Source of the DNA: JAUILH01 sp965230535
Lineage (GTDB): Bacteria > Bacteroidota > Bacteroidia > Flavobacteriales_D > JAUILH01
Length of the DNA stretch: 64,000 nucleotides
Assembly (NCBI GenBank): GCA_965230535.1
Contig: OZ246009.1
Location: 1,364,001 to 1,428,000 of the forward strand
Direction of reading: 5' to 3'
The position numbers were made by a program, and so were the translations under genes. The notes beneath the pieces were generated by a model. That model saw only the letters and a program-made list of their open reading frames with translations, was not told the origin of the DNA and did not search any database. How positions within the stretch are numbered: the stretch's first letter is position 1; every line of letters starts with the position of its first letter. Positions 1 to 7,946 of this stretch are shown here, in pieces.

Positions 1-245
1 GTAGGTATTGGTATTTCTATTTTGAGGTTTGAAGAAAATTCTTTACCGATTTTCAAGTATTGATCTCGGCTTTTATTAATTGTTCTGGAAATTTTAATAT
101 TCTTTAACTCTATTCCATGAATATTGAATCTCATAGAACTGCCAATATCGATAAAATCATGAACAATACTTTCAAAATAATCTATTCGACCGATCTCAAA
201 TCCCAAAGCGGGTTGCAGTTTAATATCTATGGAAACAATGCTCAT
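1..245 (-). CDS. Hypothetical protein, 3' part cut off by window edge
   Basis: An open frame starts with an ATG at 245 on the minus strand and runs without a stop off the left edge, giving at least 81 residues that begin MSIVSIDIKLQPALGF. It is mostly polar with alternating hydrophobic residues and has no signal peptide or membrane segment. It lies about 80 bases downstream of the 322-1023 gene on the same strand and may share its transcript. I do not recognise the family. Confidence 0.5.
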   Translation of the reverse strand, partial: MSIVSIDIKLQPALGFEIGRIDYFESIVHDFIDIGSSMRFNIHGIELKNIKISRTINKSRDQYLKIGKEFSSNLKIEIPIP

Positions 246-321
246 TAGTTTATTTTTTGGACCTTTTGATCTTTCTATTCATATCACAATTATAAGTACT
301 CTTTTCTACTTGTACCTATCC

Positions 322-1023
322 TCAAGTCAATGAATCATTAGCTTTTTTCTTCTTGCGTAAATCTGTTACTTTCCATAGTTTATGGTTCATTCTGTACATA
401 GATTTAAAGGCCAAACATATTCCTTCAATTGTTTCGCTGAAGTCTTCATTCAATTCCCATTTAACCTTAAAACTACCTATGTCAATCTCATTGTGATTTT
501 CCATATGCGATAGGAAAAACTTTCTAAACATTAAGAACAATGTGTCTTTATAGGTATGAAATAATTCAGGATATTTTCTTTGAGTATCAATATTGAAATG
601 TGAATTTTCTTTATATTCAAATCCCCTGAACTTTTTTAATTCAAAAAGTTCCACCCAAAATTGATCATTCATATTTTTGAGATTATCATCGTGAAGAAAT
701 GAAGTTTCTAAATGAATTCCTTCTAAATCAGTTGCCAGATAGAAAATTCCTCCTGTTTTTACTGATTTAATTATTAAAGAGGGACCATATAGATTCATAT
801 ACATCTTACTTGTGTCAAAATTGTCTTTGAAACCACCATATTTTATAGCTAAGTCAGCTATTTCTCCAAGTACGCTTGAAGTTTCAAAGGTCAGTTGACT
901 ATATTCTTTTTGACTTGGAACTTCGACTGCAAGTATTGAATCTCTGTGTCGATTCAGGATTTCAAACCAATTGCTGAATTCGCTGGATTTATCAATAATT
1001 ATTTTGTTCAGGCGGCCATTCAT
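322..1023 (-). CDS. Hypothetical soluble protein (233 aa)
   Basis: The protein has 233 residues, no signal peptide and no membrane segment. It mixes aromatic-rich stretches with a lysine-rich C terminus (LRKKKKANDSLT), which suggests a cytoplasmic protein. The 103-aa gene 1034-1345 lies 10 bases upstream on the same strand, so the two are probably co-transcribed from the operator-rich region 1346-1697. I do not recognise a family and propose no function. Position at the left of the element and expression divergent from the RadC-like gene are all the context offers. Confidence 0.6.
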   Translation of the reverse strand: MNGRLNKIIIDKSSEFSNWFEILNRHRDSILAVEVPSQKEYSQLTFETSSVLGEIADLAIKYGGFKDNFDTSKMYMNLYGPSLIIKSVKTGGIFYLATDLEGIHLETSFLHDDNLKNMNDQFWVELFELKKFRGFEYKENSHFNIDTQRKYPELFHTYKDTLFLMFRKFFLSHMENHNEIDIGSFKVKWELNEDFSETIEGICLAFKSMYRMNHKLWKVTDLRKKKKANDSLT

Positions 1024-1033
1024 GGATATTGTT

Positions 1034-1345
1034 TCATATTCTAAAAATCCGATTATCTATATTGTCAAGAAGCAAAGAATACCTCCCTTTATAAATCGAG
1101 TTTGGAAAACTCTGTTTTAACTCCTTTTTAAGGTTTTCATCCCCTATATCTCTTAGATCAATTGTAATGGTACATCCCCTAGCAGGAATAACCATGACCA
1201 CACTAAGCGTATTGCCTTCATTTCTATCTTTCAATAAAGAGCGAATGTCCTGTTTAAGTGACCAAACATTTGCTTCAATGACTCTTTCAATTGAGCGATC
1301 TTTTCTAATTTTACCTATTCTAACGATATCAAATACGACCTTCAT
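1034..1345 (-). CDS. Hypothetical small protein (103 aa)
   Basis: This is a 103-residue basic protein without signal peptide or membrane segment. Beta-strand-like stretches (SVVMVIPARGCTITIDL) alternate with charged helices. It is the first gene of a minus-strand pair and is transcribed away from the intergenic region holding four inverted-repeat motifs, so it is probably controlled by the same regulator as the divergent gene at 1698. A 62-aa frame on the other strand overlaps it but is much less protein-like. Function unknown. Confidence 0.6.
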   Translation of the reverse strand: MKVVFDIVRIGKIRKDRSIERVIEANVWSLKQDIRSLLKDRNEGNTLSVVMVIPARGCTITIDLRDIGDENLKKELKQSFPNSIYKGRYSLLLDNIDNRIFRI

Positions 1346-1445
1346 TTTTAGTTAATTACCCACAACTTGCATCCAAGGTTTGCCATTGTGCCTAAGTTAC
1401 TAATTCCATGAAAACTCATATTTAAAATGAGTATATTTAATCAAC

Positions 1446-1654
1446 TTTGACACCTTTTAGAGTGGCGAAATGAGTTTAATCATTTGCTCTATAGTAGTTT
1501 AAACAATTCCGACACATAAAAAAGTGTCGGAAAGAGATTTTCTATTCATTTTTTTGAACTTCGCCACCTTTTCTAGTGTCGAAATTGAAAAAAACTCAAT
1601 CAATGATCTTGTAAGAACTTTTTTATTGCGTTTTACCACTTTTTGAGTGGCGAA
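1446..1654. promoter_or_regulatory. Cluster of four inverted-repeat operator-like sites
   Basis: Four sites of the form TTyGmCAC-N7/8-GTGkCrAA lie in one intergenic region: 1446-1469 (TTTGACAC / GTGGCGAA, spacer 8), 1507-1532 (TTCCGACAC / GTGTCGGAA, perfect arms, spacer 8), 1560-1583 (TTCGCCAC / GTGTCGAA, spacer 8) and 1632-1654 (TTTACCAC / GTGGCGAA, spacer 7). They fill the stretch 1346-1697 between divergent genes; the last ends just upstream of the promoter of the 1698 gene. The same motif recurs at 8045 and 13816. I infer binding sites for a dimeric regulator of the element. Confidence 0.7.
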
Positions 1655-1685
1655 ATGGGATTTTGCGTCAAGGGTGAGGATTTAT

Positions 1686-1693
1686 TAACTTTG
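1686..1693 (+). promoter_or_regulatory. Promoter -7 element (TAACTTTG) of the 1698 gene
   Basis: TAACTTTG matches the Bacteroidota -7 consensus TAnnTTTG, with a TTTTG about 21 bases upstream that can serve as the -33 element. It ends only 4 bases before the ATG at 1698, so the transcript would start at or next to the start codon. Operator 1632-1654 lies directly upstream. Confidence 0.55.
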
Positions 1694-1697
1694 CCCA

Positions 1698-2363
1698 ATG
1701 ACCATAAATATACGTGAAGAAGACAAAATAAAGGTCGACAGTCCAGAATCCTTGTATCCTATATTGAGAGATATACTACTTAGAGAAAGTGAAATAGATC
1801 AAGACAAAGAACACCTCTGGGCAATTGGACTCTCTAATAACTTGAAGTTGCTGTATATTGAGTTAATTGGTCTTGGAACTCAGAATATGGTGGTGGTTGA
1901 ACCTATGGAGGTTTATAGTTGGGCATTACAAAAAAGGTGCGCATACATTGTGCTTGCACATAACCATCCTAGCGGAGACCTAACACCTTCAATCGCTGAT
2001 AAAGAAAAAACAGAAAGACTGATACAGGTTGGTAAAATTGTCCAGTTGTATTTGGTTGATCACATGATTATTTCTACTGAATCGTTTTATAGTTTCAAAG
2101 AAACTGGATTGATGGAAGAACTTGAGGGAAGTACAAAGTTTGTTCCTCCGTTTGTTCTCGCGGAGGAATACAAAGAGAATGCTGAAAAAGAGAGAAATAG
2201 GTCTAAGAAATTAGAGGATCGTTTAAGTGAAAAAAATGAGGAACTTGAAACTAAAAAGAATCAAGTTCTTTCAATTGCACGAATTTTAAAGAAGGAAGGT
2301 AGAAGTTTGGAGTATATTAGGGAACTTACTAATCTTTCAACTGATGAGATTAACAAGCTCTAA
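1698..2363 (+). CDS. RadC-like JAB/MPN domain protein with C-terminal coiled coil
   Basis: Residues about 25-140 carry the RadC/JAB fold signature: an N-terminal region leading to AHNHPSGDLTPSIAD, in which the two His and the Asp are the usual metal ligands of JAMM proteins, followed by LVDHMIIS, typical of the RadC family. Residues about 150-221 are charged and helical, a likely coiled coil, which canonical RadC lacks. RadC-like proteins are common on Bacteroidota mobile elements; their biochemical role is not settled, so the DNA-repair label should not be taken literally. The start codon is set by the promoter at 1686-1693. The gene is transcribed divergently from 1034-1345 across four operator-like sites, and a membrane-protein gene follows. 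Confidence 0.75.
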   Translation: MTINIREEDKIKVDSPESLYPILRDILLRESEIDQDKEHLWAIGLSNNLKLLYIELIGLGTQNMVVVEPMEVYSWALQKRCAYIVLAHNHPSGDLTPSIADKEKTERLIQVGKIVQLYLVDHMIISTESFYSFKETGLMEELEGSTKFVPPFVLAEEYKENAEKERNRSKKLEDRLSEKNEELETKKNQVLSIARILKKEGRSLEYIRELTNLSTDEINKL

Positions 2364-2379
2364 CAATCATAGTCGAATA

Positions 2380-2919
2380 ATGAAAATTGTATTTAAAAAA
2401 ATTGACAACTCATTGGGAGAATTGCAAGCCTTCTTTTGGCCGTTTATTGTCAGTTTTTTGGTTGCAGGAGTTGGATTTACTCAATTGGTTATCAATAAGA
2501 CTGAGTTTTCTATTTTAGATATGCCTCAAACTCAATTCTTGACATTTATTAGCCTTGGCGTAATATTTACTCTTTTGTTATCCTGTGGAACTTATCTTTT
2601 TGAAGACAAGAGGATGTATAGACGTTTGTCAAAGACGATAAAGACAAGAGAGGATATCCGGTACTATAAAATAGGTGCAATTTGGGGGCTTACCGCTTGC
2701 ATTGTTCTTTTCGTTTCAGGATATGTATTGAGCGAGTCGTCGCTTTTGGTTTCTGCCACTTACTGTCTATGTGGAGCCATTACCTTTGCAACGGCGACCT
2801 TCATTTATGGCAGAAAGAAGATTAAAAAGAAGAAAATCAGAATGCTATTGAAGTTAAATTTTGCTGTGGTTTCAGGATTTTGTGGCGTTTTGACAATGAA
2901 TCTAGTTGCTTTTATTTAG
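2380..2919 (+). CDS. Multi-pass membrane protein of unknown function (179 aa)
   Basis: The protein has about four hydrophobic segments (near residues 18-36, 48-68, 95-115 and 120-140, with another near the C terminus) and lysine-rich loops such as GRKKIKKKKIR. I start it at the ATG at 2380, 16 bases after the RadC-like gene stops; an ATG at 2344 would overlap that gene and add 12 polar residues. It is probably co-transcribed with 1698-2363. It ends directly against the end of the convergent ATPase gene, with no room for a separate terminator. No family recognised. Confidence 0.6.
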   Translation: MKIVFKKIDNSLGELQAFFWPFIVSFLVAGVGFTQLVINKTEFSILDMPQTQFLTFISLGVIFTLLLSCGTYLFEDKRMYRRLSKTIKTREDIRYYKIGAIWGLTACIVLFVSGYVLSESSLLVSATYCLCGAITFATATFIYGRKKIKKKKIRMLLKLNFAVVSGFCGVLTMNLVAFI

Positions 2920-3786
2920 TTACAAATACTCCCGTACCAAACGTTTCACAAAGGCTATCACAGCTTCTTTTTGATTTTCATATAACTTCTTTCCCGAGTA
3001 AATGTGTTTCTTATTTAAAAGTGGTTTCAATATTCTGGAATAGTTACTTGACAAATAATCTTCAATTGCCCTAATGAACTCATGTTTGGTGAACCTACCT
3101 CGTATCTTACCAACATCCTTATCCAGATAACAAAAGAATCGTTTATCTCCAGATCGGTGTTTAAGCTTAATCAAGCTTTCCATAATAAGCAAATGCTCTA
3201 TGTTTCCACTTATTTTACTTCTGTGACGTTCTATGGTGTCGTCTGCGCGATGCAATCGTAGTTCATTGCAGTTACCCCATAATTTTGGGTTAAACAGCTT
3301 ACCAACTGTTTGAACGTGTATTAATACATCAACCGATACATGACGTTGTGTACAAATTGAACCGATCAAATCGCCAGGAAGCGAATCTGTGATGTACTTT
3401 GAGATGTCTTCAATAAGTAGCAGACCATTACGGTAATGTTCCAGAATGTACCCCAAAGCTTTTGCCATTTCTGATAAACTCATTTGTTTGCCGTTGTCTT
3501 TGAACACTGAAACACGCTTGGCAACTGGGACATTAGTTCTTGAAAACGCTGGAACTTGACTAAGCTTGATCAAACCTATGTTTGGGAAACTTGGGTTTTT
3601 GTGATCTTGTTTCACATTCCCAAACTCATTATTAACATCAAAAATGAGAACCTTTCGGCCTTTTTTGACTAATGAAGACAATAAATACTTTGAAATGTGG
3701 ACTAAAGTCTGGTATGTTTTACCAACTCCCTTTCTTCCTGCGACAAGGATCATTTTGGCCTCCCTGCCTGTTTTCTTTTTAGACAT
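2920..3786 (-). CDS. P-loop ATPase of the HerA/FtsK type, candidate genome-packaging ATPase
   Basis: Residues 17-24 are a Walker A motif (GRKGVGKT). VLIFDVNNEF near residue 47 resembles the strand after Walker A in HerA/FtsK-type motors, LLLIEDIS near 122-129 is a Walker B, and polar Gln residues follow in ICTQRH and HVQTVG. At 288 residues without a transmembrane segment it matches the compact packaging ATPases of tailless membrane viruses better than Zot of filamentous phages (membrane-anchored) or TraD/FtsK (much longer). It is the last gene of a minus-strand block starting near 7839 and is separated from the 330-aa gene upstream by a long hairpin (3824-3881). Packaging is inferred; another DNA or protein pump role is possible. 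Confidence 0.65.
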   Translation of the reverse strand: MSKKKTGREAKMILVAGRKGVGKTYQTLVHISKYLLSSLVKKGRKVLIFDVNNEFGNVKQDHKNPSFPNIGLIKLSQVPAFSRTNVPVAKRVSVFKDNGKQMSLSEMAKALGYILEHYRNGLLLIEDISKYITDSLPGDLIGSICTQRHVSVDVLIHVQTVGKLFNPKLWGNCNELRLHRADDTIERHRSKISGNIEHLLIMESLIKLKHRSGDKRFFCYLDKDVGKIRGRFTKHEFIRAIEDYLSSNYSRILKPLLNKKHIYSGKKLYENQKEAVIAFVKRLVREYL

Positions 3787-3823
3787 TGTAAGAATCTTAA
3801 ATAGATCCCCTGATTGAATTAAA

Positions 3824-3881
3824 CCTCTTGGTAAGATACGATGGTAGTAATGGTTTTAAGCTACCATCGTTTACCAAGAGG
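3824..3881. repeat. Long inverted repeat (21-bp arms) in the minus-strand operon
   Basis: The left arm 3824-3847 (CCTCTTGGTAA, three extra bases, ACGATGGTAG) pairs with the right arm 3861-3881 (CTACCATCGT, TTACCAAGAGG) around a 13-base loop. Apart from the GAT bulge the arms pair fully. It lies between the 330-aa gene and the ATPase gene and has no following T-run in either direction, so a simple terminator is unlikely. It could be an RNA-processing hairpin, a protein-binding cruciform or a replication/packaging signal. Confidence 0.65.
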
Positions 3882-3904
3882 CTTCCACTTAAAACACCAA
3901 TTAT

Positions 3905-4897
3905 TTAAGCGGCTGGACGCGCTTGGCTCATTACTTGGGTTAAATGTTTTTGATACTCTAGGATGCGTTTATTTTGTCCCCATAGCTTCACGGCCATGGT
4001 AAACATCTGAATTAAGTGACTGACAACAGCCATCCCCAAACGCTGTTGTGGTGTAAGCTCCATTTTCTGTTCCATAAGAACTTCTACAAGTGGCTCACGA
4101 ATTTCCTCAATGGTTTCTTCCTGTACCTCAAATATTTCCTCAATGCCTTGGTTCATTTGCTTCATATAAACAGAAAAGGGGACGCCTTCTTCAACCTCAA
4201 TGGAAGTGTCAAGTTCTCCCTTGAAAGACATTTTTTCAATCTTACTTTCAGGAAACTTACAAAGCCATTTGAAAGGTTCCGGAGCAAGTTTGGCATATCC
4301 CTTTAATATGGCATCTGCCGATTGCTCCGCTGCCTTGCGTTTGGTATTAGGATTCAGGTCATCAAGTGGTGTACTTGCAGCCTCTTCTAAGTTTTCATCG
4401 AAAGTCATCGGGTCAGCACCTGTATTTTCTGGTTCTTGTACCGTTTGTGACTCCTTAGATTGATTGTAAGAACGTTCTATAATTGGATCGGCAAACGGAT
4501 CATAGTCAGAAGAAATAACTGTCTCTGGCTCTCCTTCCAAGATTTCTTCGGGATCAATGCCCGATTGAATTTCTTCAGCAGGTGGTTGTTCATCGTCTTC
4601 ATTATTGACAATTGACAGTTCAACTTCCTTGTGATCTTCTTCGACTTCCTCAATGTTATGGTTATTAACTTCCGGGGAAGATGATTCAATTGGGTCAGAA
4701 TGTTCCGGCTGTTGTACTTGTTCATCGTTAGTCCGATAATTACGAACAAGCTGTTCTACTTCGATCAAATCCTCTAAAGAATGACATTCAGGTATATCAC
4801 TAGTTTCTATCCCTTTTTCGTGGATGATTTCGGCAATAACGTCAATCATCATTTGTTCTTCTTGTGATGGTCTTCCGACCTTTTTAAAAAACTCCAT
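3905..4897 (-). CDS. Acidic protein with helical C terminus (330 aa)
   Basis: Residues about 45-180 are strongly acidic and low in complexity (EVEEDHKEVELS, EEILEGEPETV) and are probably disordered. The C-terminal third is helical and includes a weakly hydrophobic stretch (LGMAVVSHLIQMFTMAVKLW, about residues 285-305) that could be a membrane or interface helix. The gene lies between the DnaA-like gene and the hairpin before the ATPase gene. Acidic proteins with a structured end occur among DNA-mimic, scaffold and adaptor proteins, but I recognise no family and assign no function. A frame of 90 codons on the same strand (4477-4749) is a shadow of the low-complexity part. Confidence 0.65.
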   Translation of the reverse strand: MEFFKKVGRPSQEEQMMIDVIAEIIHEKGIETSDIPECHSLEDLIEVEQLVRNYRTNDEQVQQPEHSDPIESSSPEVNNHNIEEVEEDHKEVELSIVNNEDDEQPPAEEIQSGIDPEEILEGEPETVISSDYDPFADPIIERSYNQSKESQTVQEPENTGADPMTFDENLEEAASTPLDDLNPNTKRKAAEQSADAILKGYAKLAPEPFKWLCKFPESKIEKMSFKGELDTSIEVEEGVPFSVYMKQMNQGIEEIFEVQEETIEEIREPLVEVLMEQKMELTPQQRLGMAVVSHLIQMFTMAVKLWGQNKRILEYQKHLTQVMSQARPAA

Positions 4898-4920
4898 TTT
4901 TGTCTTCTGTTCTACTGACC

Positions 4921-5430
4921 TTATTCTAAGCCAAGGTCATCAGGTTGTTTTCCCTTTTTTGGCTTTATCTGGAAATTGATATAGGCGTTAATCAATGATT
5001 CCAATCGTCTATATCTGGCCGCTAACTCAACATCAAATTTGTTGGTTGGGTTTAGTATGCGTGGCTCAGTCTCTTTAAAGGCTCGTTTTGCTAAATGTTT
5101 ACTTCTACCTATTGTTCTTGATGCCATTGCTTTACTCATTCCAAGAAGTTTAAAAGCTAGTATGCAATGAAAATGCCTGGCGATTGTTACTTCACTTGAT
5201 TGCTTTCCAGATTCAAATAATTGATATTCGGAGATCTCAAATTCTTCGCAGATTTTGCTCGTCAAATATTTACCGACAAATTTCTTGTTCTGTTTGAACT
5301 CTCTTGCCTGTATAAGATCAAAATAGCTGTCCATTCTTGCGCAACCAATACTAGCACAAAACATCAGTAGCTTACCTTGTAACCTCATAAAGTCAGGCGT
5401 TGATATAATAAAACTCTTTGGTATGTTCAT
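4921..5430 (-). CDS. DnaA domain IV-like DNA-binding protein, possible replication protein
   Basis: The central part (about residues 55-115) follows the pattern of the DnaA C-terminal DNA-binding domain: ICEEFEISEYQLF, where DnaA has the helix before its SR motif, then EVTIARHFHCILAFKLLGMS, comparable to the R-x-I-A-M-Y-L-x-R region, and ASRTIGRSKHLAKRA, where DnaA has GGRDHSTV. The ATPase domain of DnaA is absent. The protein overlaps the 5427-5792 gene by 4 bases (ATGA type), so the two are translationally coupled. Chromosome-type DnaA boxes were not searched for. It may bind the element's origin or act as a regulator; the similarity is by eye only. Confidence 0.5.
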   Translation of the reverse strand: MNIPKSFIISTPDFMRLQGKLLMFCASIGCARMDSYFDLIQAREFKQNKKFVGKYLTSKICEEFEISEYQLFESGKQSSEVTIARHFHCILAFKLLGMSKAMASRTIGRSKHLAKRAFKETEPRILNPTNKFDVELAARYRRLESLINAYINFQIKPKKGKQPDDLGLE

Positions 5431-5792
5431 GTTTGATTGTTTTTAGTTAGTTCTGCCCCGATCGCTGCTCCTAATATTCCACAGAGTATCATCCCGAAGA
5501 CATTTACACCTGCATTATTCGAGGAATTGTTTTGGCTGCTTTTTTCTTTGTCTCTCTCTTGTCTGATCATTGCGGATATTTTTTTCGAGTGTTTTACCAA
5601 TTGTTGATGCTCATTCATATCCACAAAACCATCTGATAAAGCTTTATCGAAAAGGACATCAAATCGTCTAATTTCTGCCCGGATTTTGGCACTCAGATCA
5701 TCGGTTTCAATATCAAGATCATCCATTAGGTCTTCATGTGGCATATCATGTGTTCTTATCCACTCATCTGCTTCTATTGCTTTCTCTTTCAT
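5427..5792 (-). CDS. Small protein with C-terminal membrane segment (121 aa)
   Basis: The N-terminal two thirds are charged and helical (EADEWIRTHDMPHEDL onwards). After an Asn/Ser-rich linker (about residues 85-98) comes one hydrophobic segment, VNVFGMILCGILGAAIGAEL, near the C terminus. This is the layout of a tail-anchored protein and resembles many products of the plus-strand block. It overlaps the next gene by 4 bases and follows the 583-aa gene by 17 bases. Function unknown. Confidence 0.6.
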   Translation of the reverse strand: MKEKAIEADEWIRTHDMPHEDLMDDLDIETDDLSAKIRAEIRRFDVLFDKALSDGFVDMNEHQQLVKHSKKISAMIRQERDKEKSSQNNSSNNAGVNVFGMILCGILGAAIGAELTKNNQT

Positions 5793-5809
5793 AATTGTTG
5801 TTTTAAGAA

Positions 5810-7561
5810 TTAAACTCCCGTTATCGGGTCATCGGACCTGTTGGTTCTTGTTTCGTAGTACACGTTCCCATATCTGGAAACTCTCTTGCCTCTTGGTAAA
5901 GCGGTTTTTTCGGCATCTTTCAACACATCTTTTGTGTTGAACACCCCCTTGTTAGTAGGGAAGAGAATCATTCCTTGTTTATGTTTATTAATCCAGTTGA
6001 TGTCTCTTTTGGTTAAACCCGCCTCTTTCAATTCATCATCTAACTGAACTTCACCTGCCTTGTATTTACGTTTAGATTTCTTGGGCTTTGTTTTTTCGTT
6101 TTTGGAGTGTTGTGGCTCATTTTGTTTTGAATCTTCAACTTCCGTTATATCGCGCCACGTGATTTTATAATCTAAGTCAATTAGAATGTCCAGCCATTCA
6201 GCATATTCCTTGCTAACTTTTACTTGAGTTTCAAGATCATTAGAGTATTTGCCAAGGTCGTAATCGCTTTTTTCTGCAAACCCTTCTGTTCTCAATATGG
6301 CCCATGACTTTTTCGCTTTTGGATGAACTGCAACGATCAATGTTTCATTACTTCCAACTTTTTCATTGATGGCAAACAGAAACTTGCCCTTGTCCTTTGA
6401 TTCAGCTGGTATTAACTCATAAACGATTTTATTAGAACCGTCTTTGACTGACAACTGTCCATCAATAGCATTATCCTTAGACTTCTTTAGAATATCCGGA
6501 ATAAGTCTTAGAAGCATTTGATAGTTGGTCTTATGAATGTTCACCAACTTGGCGCGCAGTTCTTTATTGGAACTTTCTTGAAGCTTCTTGTTGATCTCAG
6601 ATAAATAGACTTCTTCTTTTCCAGATCGTTTCAATTCTCTTGCCTTCTCTTCAGCGTCTTTTTGCGAAATGCCTTCACCATCCCTAATTAAACCTGCAAG
6701 AGTCTTCCAATGTATGGTGCTGTCCTCTTTCTCCGTTTCAGCTTTAATGCTTTTTATCTCTTTCAAAGATGGCTTGCTCTCAATTTCCGAATCGTGCCAT
6801 TTTATCTTGTGTCCCTGATTAACAACATTATTTAACCAAACTCTTAAGAACTCATTTTGATCTTTTTTCTCAGCTAAATCAACAATATTTCTCTTAAATG
6901 GGTTATCATAAACTTTCGCATAGCGACCAGTTGAATGTTGAATGGCTAATGCTTGTACCAATTGGTTTTCAACGTCAACCAAAATTTGCATATCAGGATC
7001 GGGTATTAAATCCCCATTCTGAACGTAGTTGTGTGATATGGCAAGGTGGTATAACCCCTCTGATTCTTTTTCAATAAAGTCCATGTTAAAGTCCATTAAT
7101 CCCGCAACTTTCGACTTTCCACTTGCTTCCGTGCCTTTCAATAGTCGAATTTCAAGGTCTGATGCGACCTGCATTAGTCGTTTATAGTTGACACTATAAG
7201 GTTGCGGTGGACGAGGTTTAGGGGTTTTAACCTTGCTCTTTTTTGCGGTCTTGGTCTTTTTATTCGACTTCTCTTTAGATTGTTTAGCCTCTTTTGAGCT
7301 TTCATGTTCTGCTCGTAGTTTAGTAATATAGTCGATAGCCTTGATTTTATCCTTGAAAAGTGACAAGGCGATTTTCTCCGCTTCCGCCCTTTTTTTAAAG
7401 CCCTTCAGAATGCGAATAAAAGTTGCTAGTCGTGACCAATTAGCAAGTAATTGGTCATTTGAAATGGCTAAAGCATCCTCTACGGTGTTATAAACCCTAT
7501 TACCCTTTGGCTTGTTTGCCTCTAGGGATGTATTGTCGATATGTTTCTCATCATTTTGCAT
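5810..7561 (-). CDS. 583-aa protein with an internally duplicated domain
   Basis: After a helical N terminus and a Lys-rich linker (about residues 90-120), a domain spans about residues 122-265. It holds MDFNMDF, YHLAISHNYVQNGDLIPDPDM and ends GHKIKWHD, resembling a small domain of unknown function (DUF6908-like) found on plasmids and phages. A second copy spans about 345-485, from YQMLLRLIPDIL to LDYKITWRD, with matching start and end motifs but a diverged middle. A second basic linker and a tail rich in Arg and Asn finish the protein. The gene overlaps the 92-aa gene upstream by one base (TAATG). No signal peptide or membrane segment is present. A DNA-associated role is only a guess from the basic linkers. 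Confidence 0.6.
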   Translation of the reverse strand: MQNDEKHIDNTSLEANKPKGNRVYNTVEDALAISNDQLLANWSRLATFIRILKGFKKRAEAEKIALSLFKDKIKAIDYITKLRAEHESSKEAKQSKEKSNKKTKTAKKSKVKTPKPRPPQPYSVNYKRLMQVASDLEIRLLKGTEASGKSKVAGLMDFNMDFIEKESEGLYHLAISHNYVQNGDLIPDPDMQILVDVENQLVQALAIQHSTGRYAKVYDNPFKRNIVDLAEKKDQNEFLRVWLNNVVNQGHKIKWHDSEIESKPSLKEIKSIKAETEKEDSTIHWKTLAGLIRDGEGISQKDAEEKARELKRSGKEEVYLSEINKKLQESSNKELRAKLVNIHKTNYQMLLRLIPDILKKSKDNAIDGQLSVKDGSNKIVYELIPAESKDKGKFLFAINEKVGSNETLIVAVHPKAKKSWAILRTEGFAEKSDYDLGKYSNDLETQVKVSKEYAEWLDILIDLDYKITWRDITEVEDSKQNEPQHSKNEKTKPKKSKRKYKAGEVQLDDELKEAGLTKRDINWINKHKQGMILFPTNKGVFNTKDVLKDAEKTALPRGKRVSRYGNVYYETRTNRSDDPITGV

Positions 7562-7839
7562 TAGTTAATTGAATTAAACTTTGTGTATCCCAATTGTTTA
7601 TTTTCCTTGGTCAAGGAATTAAGCTGATGATCTTGTGCAACACTGAGAGCATGAATAAGAATGTCCCTTTTGGCTGCACACAAATCCTGTGATACGTTTT
7701 CTATGAATAAATTTTGAATGTGATCTTGAACCTCTATTACTTCAACTCGATAGTTGGTTGGTGAGTTGAAATTTTCGGCATTGTTTACCGATCTTTCGAA
7801 ATGTCTTGTGATGTTGTCTTTTTCTAAAATCATCGTCAT
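7561..7839 (-). CDS. Hypothetical protein, first gene of the minus-strand block (92 aa)
   Basis: A soluble, mostly helical 92-residue protein without cysteine clusters or membrane segments. A second ATG at 7833 could be the true start. It shares a TAATG overlap with the 583-aa gene, so it is the lead gene of an operon of six: 92 aa, 583 aa, 121 aa, 169 aa, 330 aa and the ATPase. Upstream lie a hairpin (7947-7990) and an operator-like site (8045-8068). Position makes an early regulatory role possible, but no helix-turn-helix is evident. Confidence 0.55.
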   Translation of the reverse strand: MTMILEKDNITRHFERSVNNAENFNSPTNYRVEVIEVQDHIQNLFIENVSQDLCAAKRDILIHALSVAQDHQLNSLTKENKQLGYTKFNSIN

Positions 7840-7946
7840 TTAGTGTTAAAATGATTAACCTATCTACTTGCGAAATCTTAGAAAAACACCGTTTAGATTT
7901 GACTAAAGGTTGTCGAGATTAAAGAATCTAAATACTCGACTATTTT

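Noticed and set aside
1167..1355. 62-aa frame on the plus strand over the 103-aa gene
   Set aside because: It lies opposite 1034-1345, and that minus-strand gene has a more protein-like sequence and a gene neighbour in the same direction.
1446..1654. CRISPR array
   Set aside because: The repeats are inverted, vary in sequence, have 7-8 base spacers and lie in a promoter region with no cas genes.
2920..3786. Zot-type filamentous-phage assembly protein
   Set aside because: The protein has no membrane segment and no small-coat-protein or rolling-circle gene is present.
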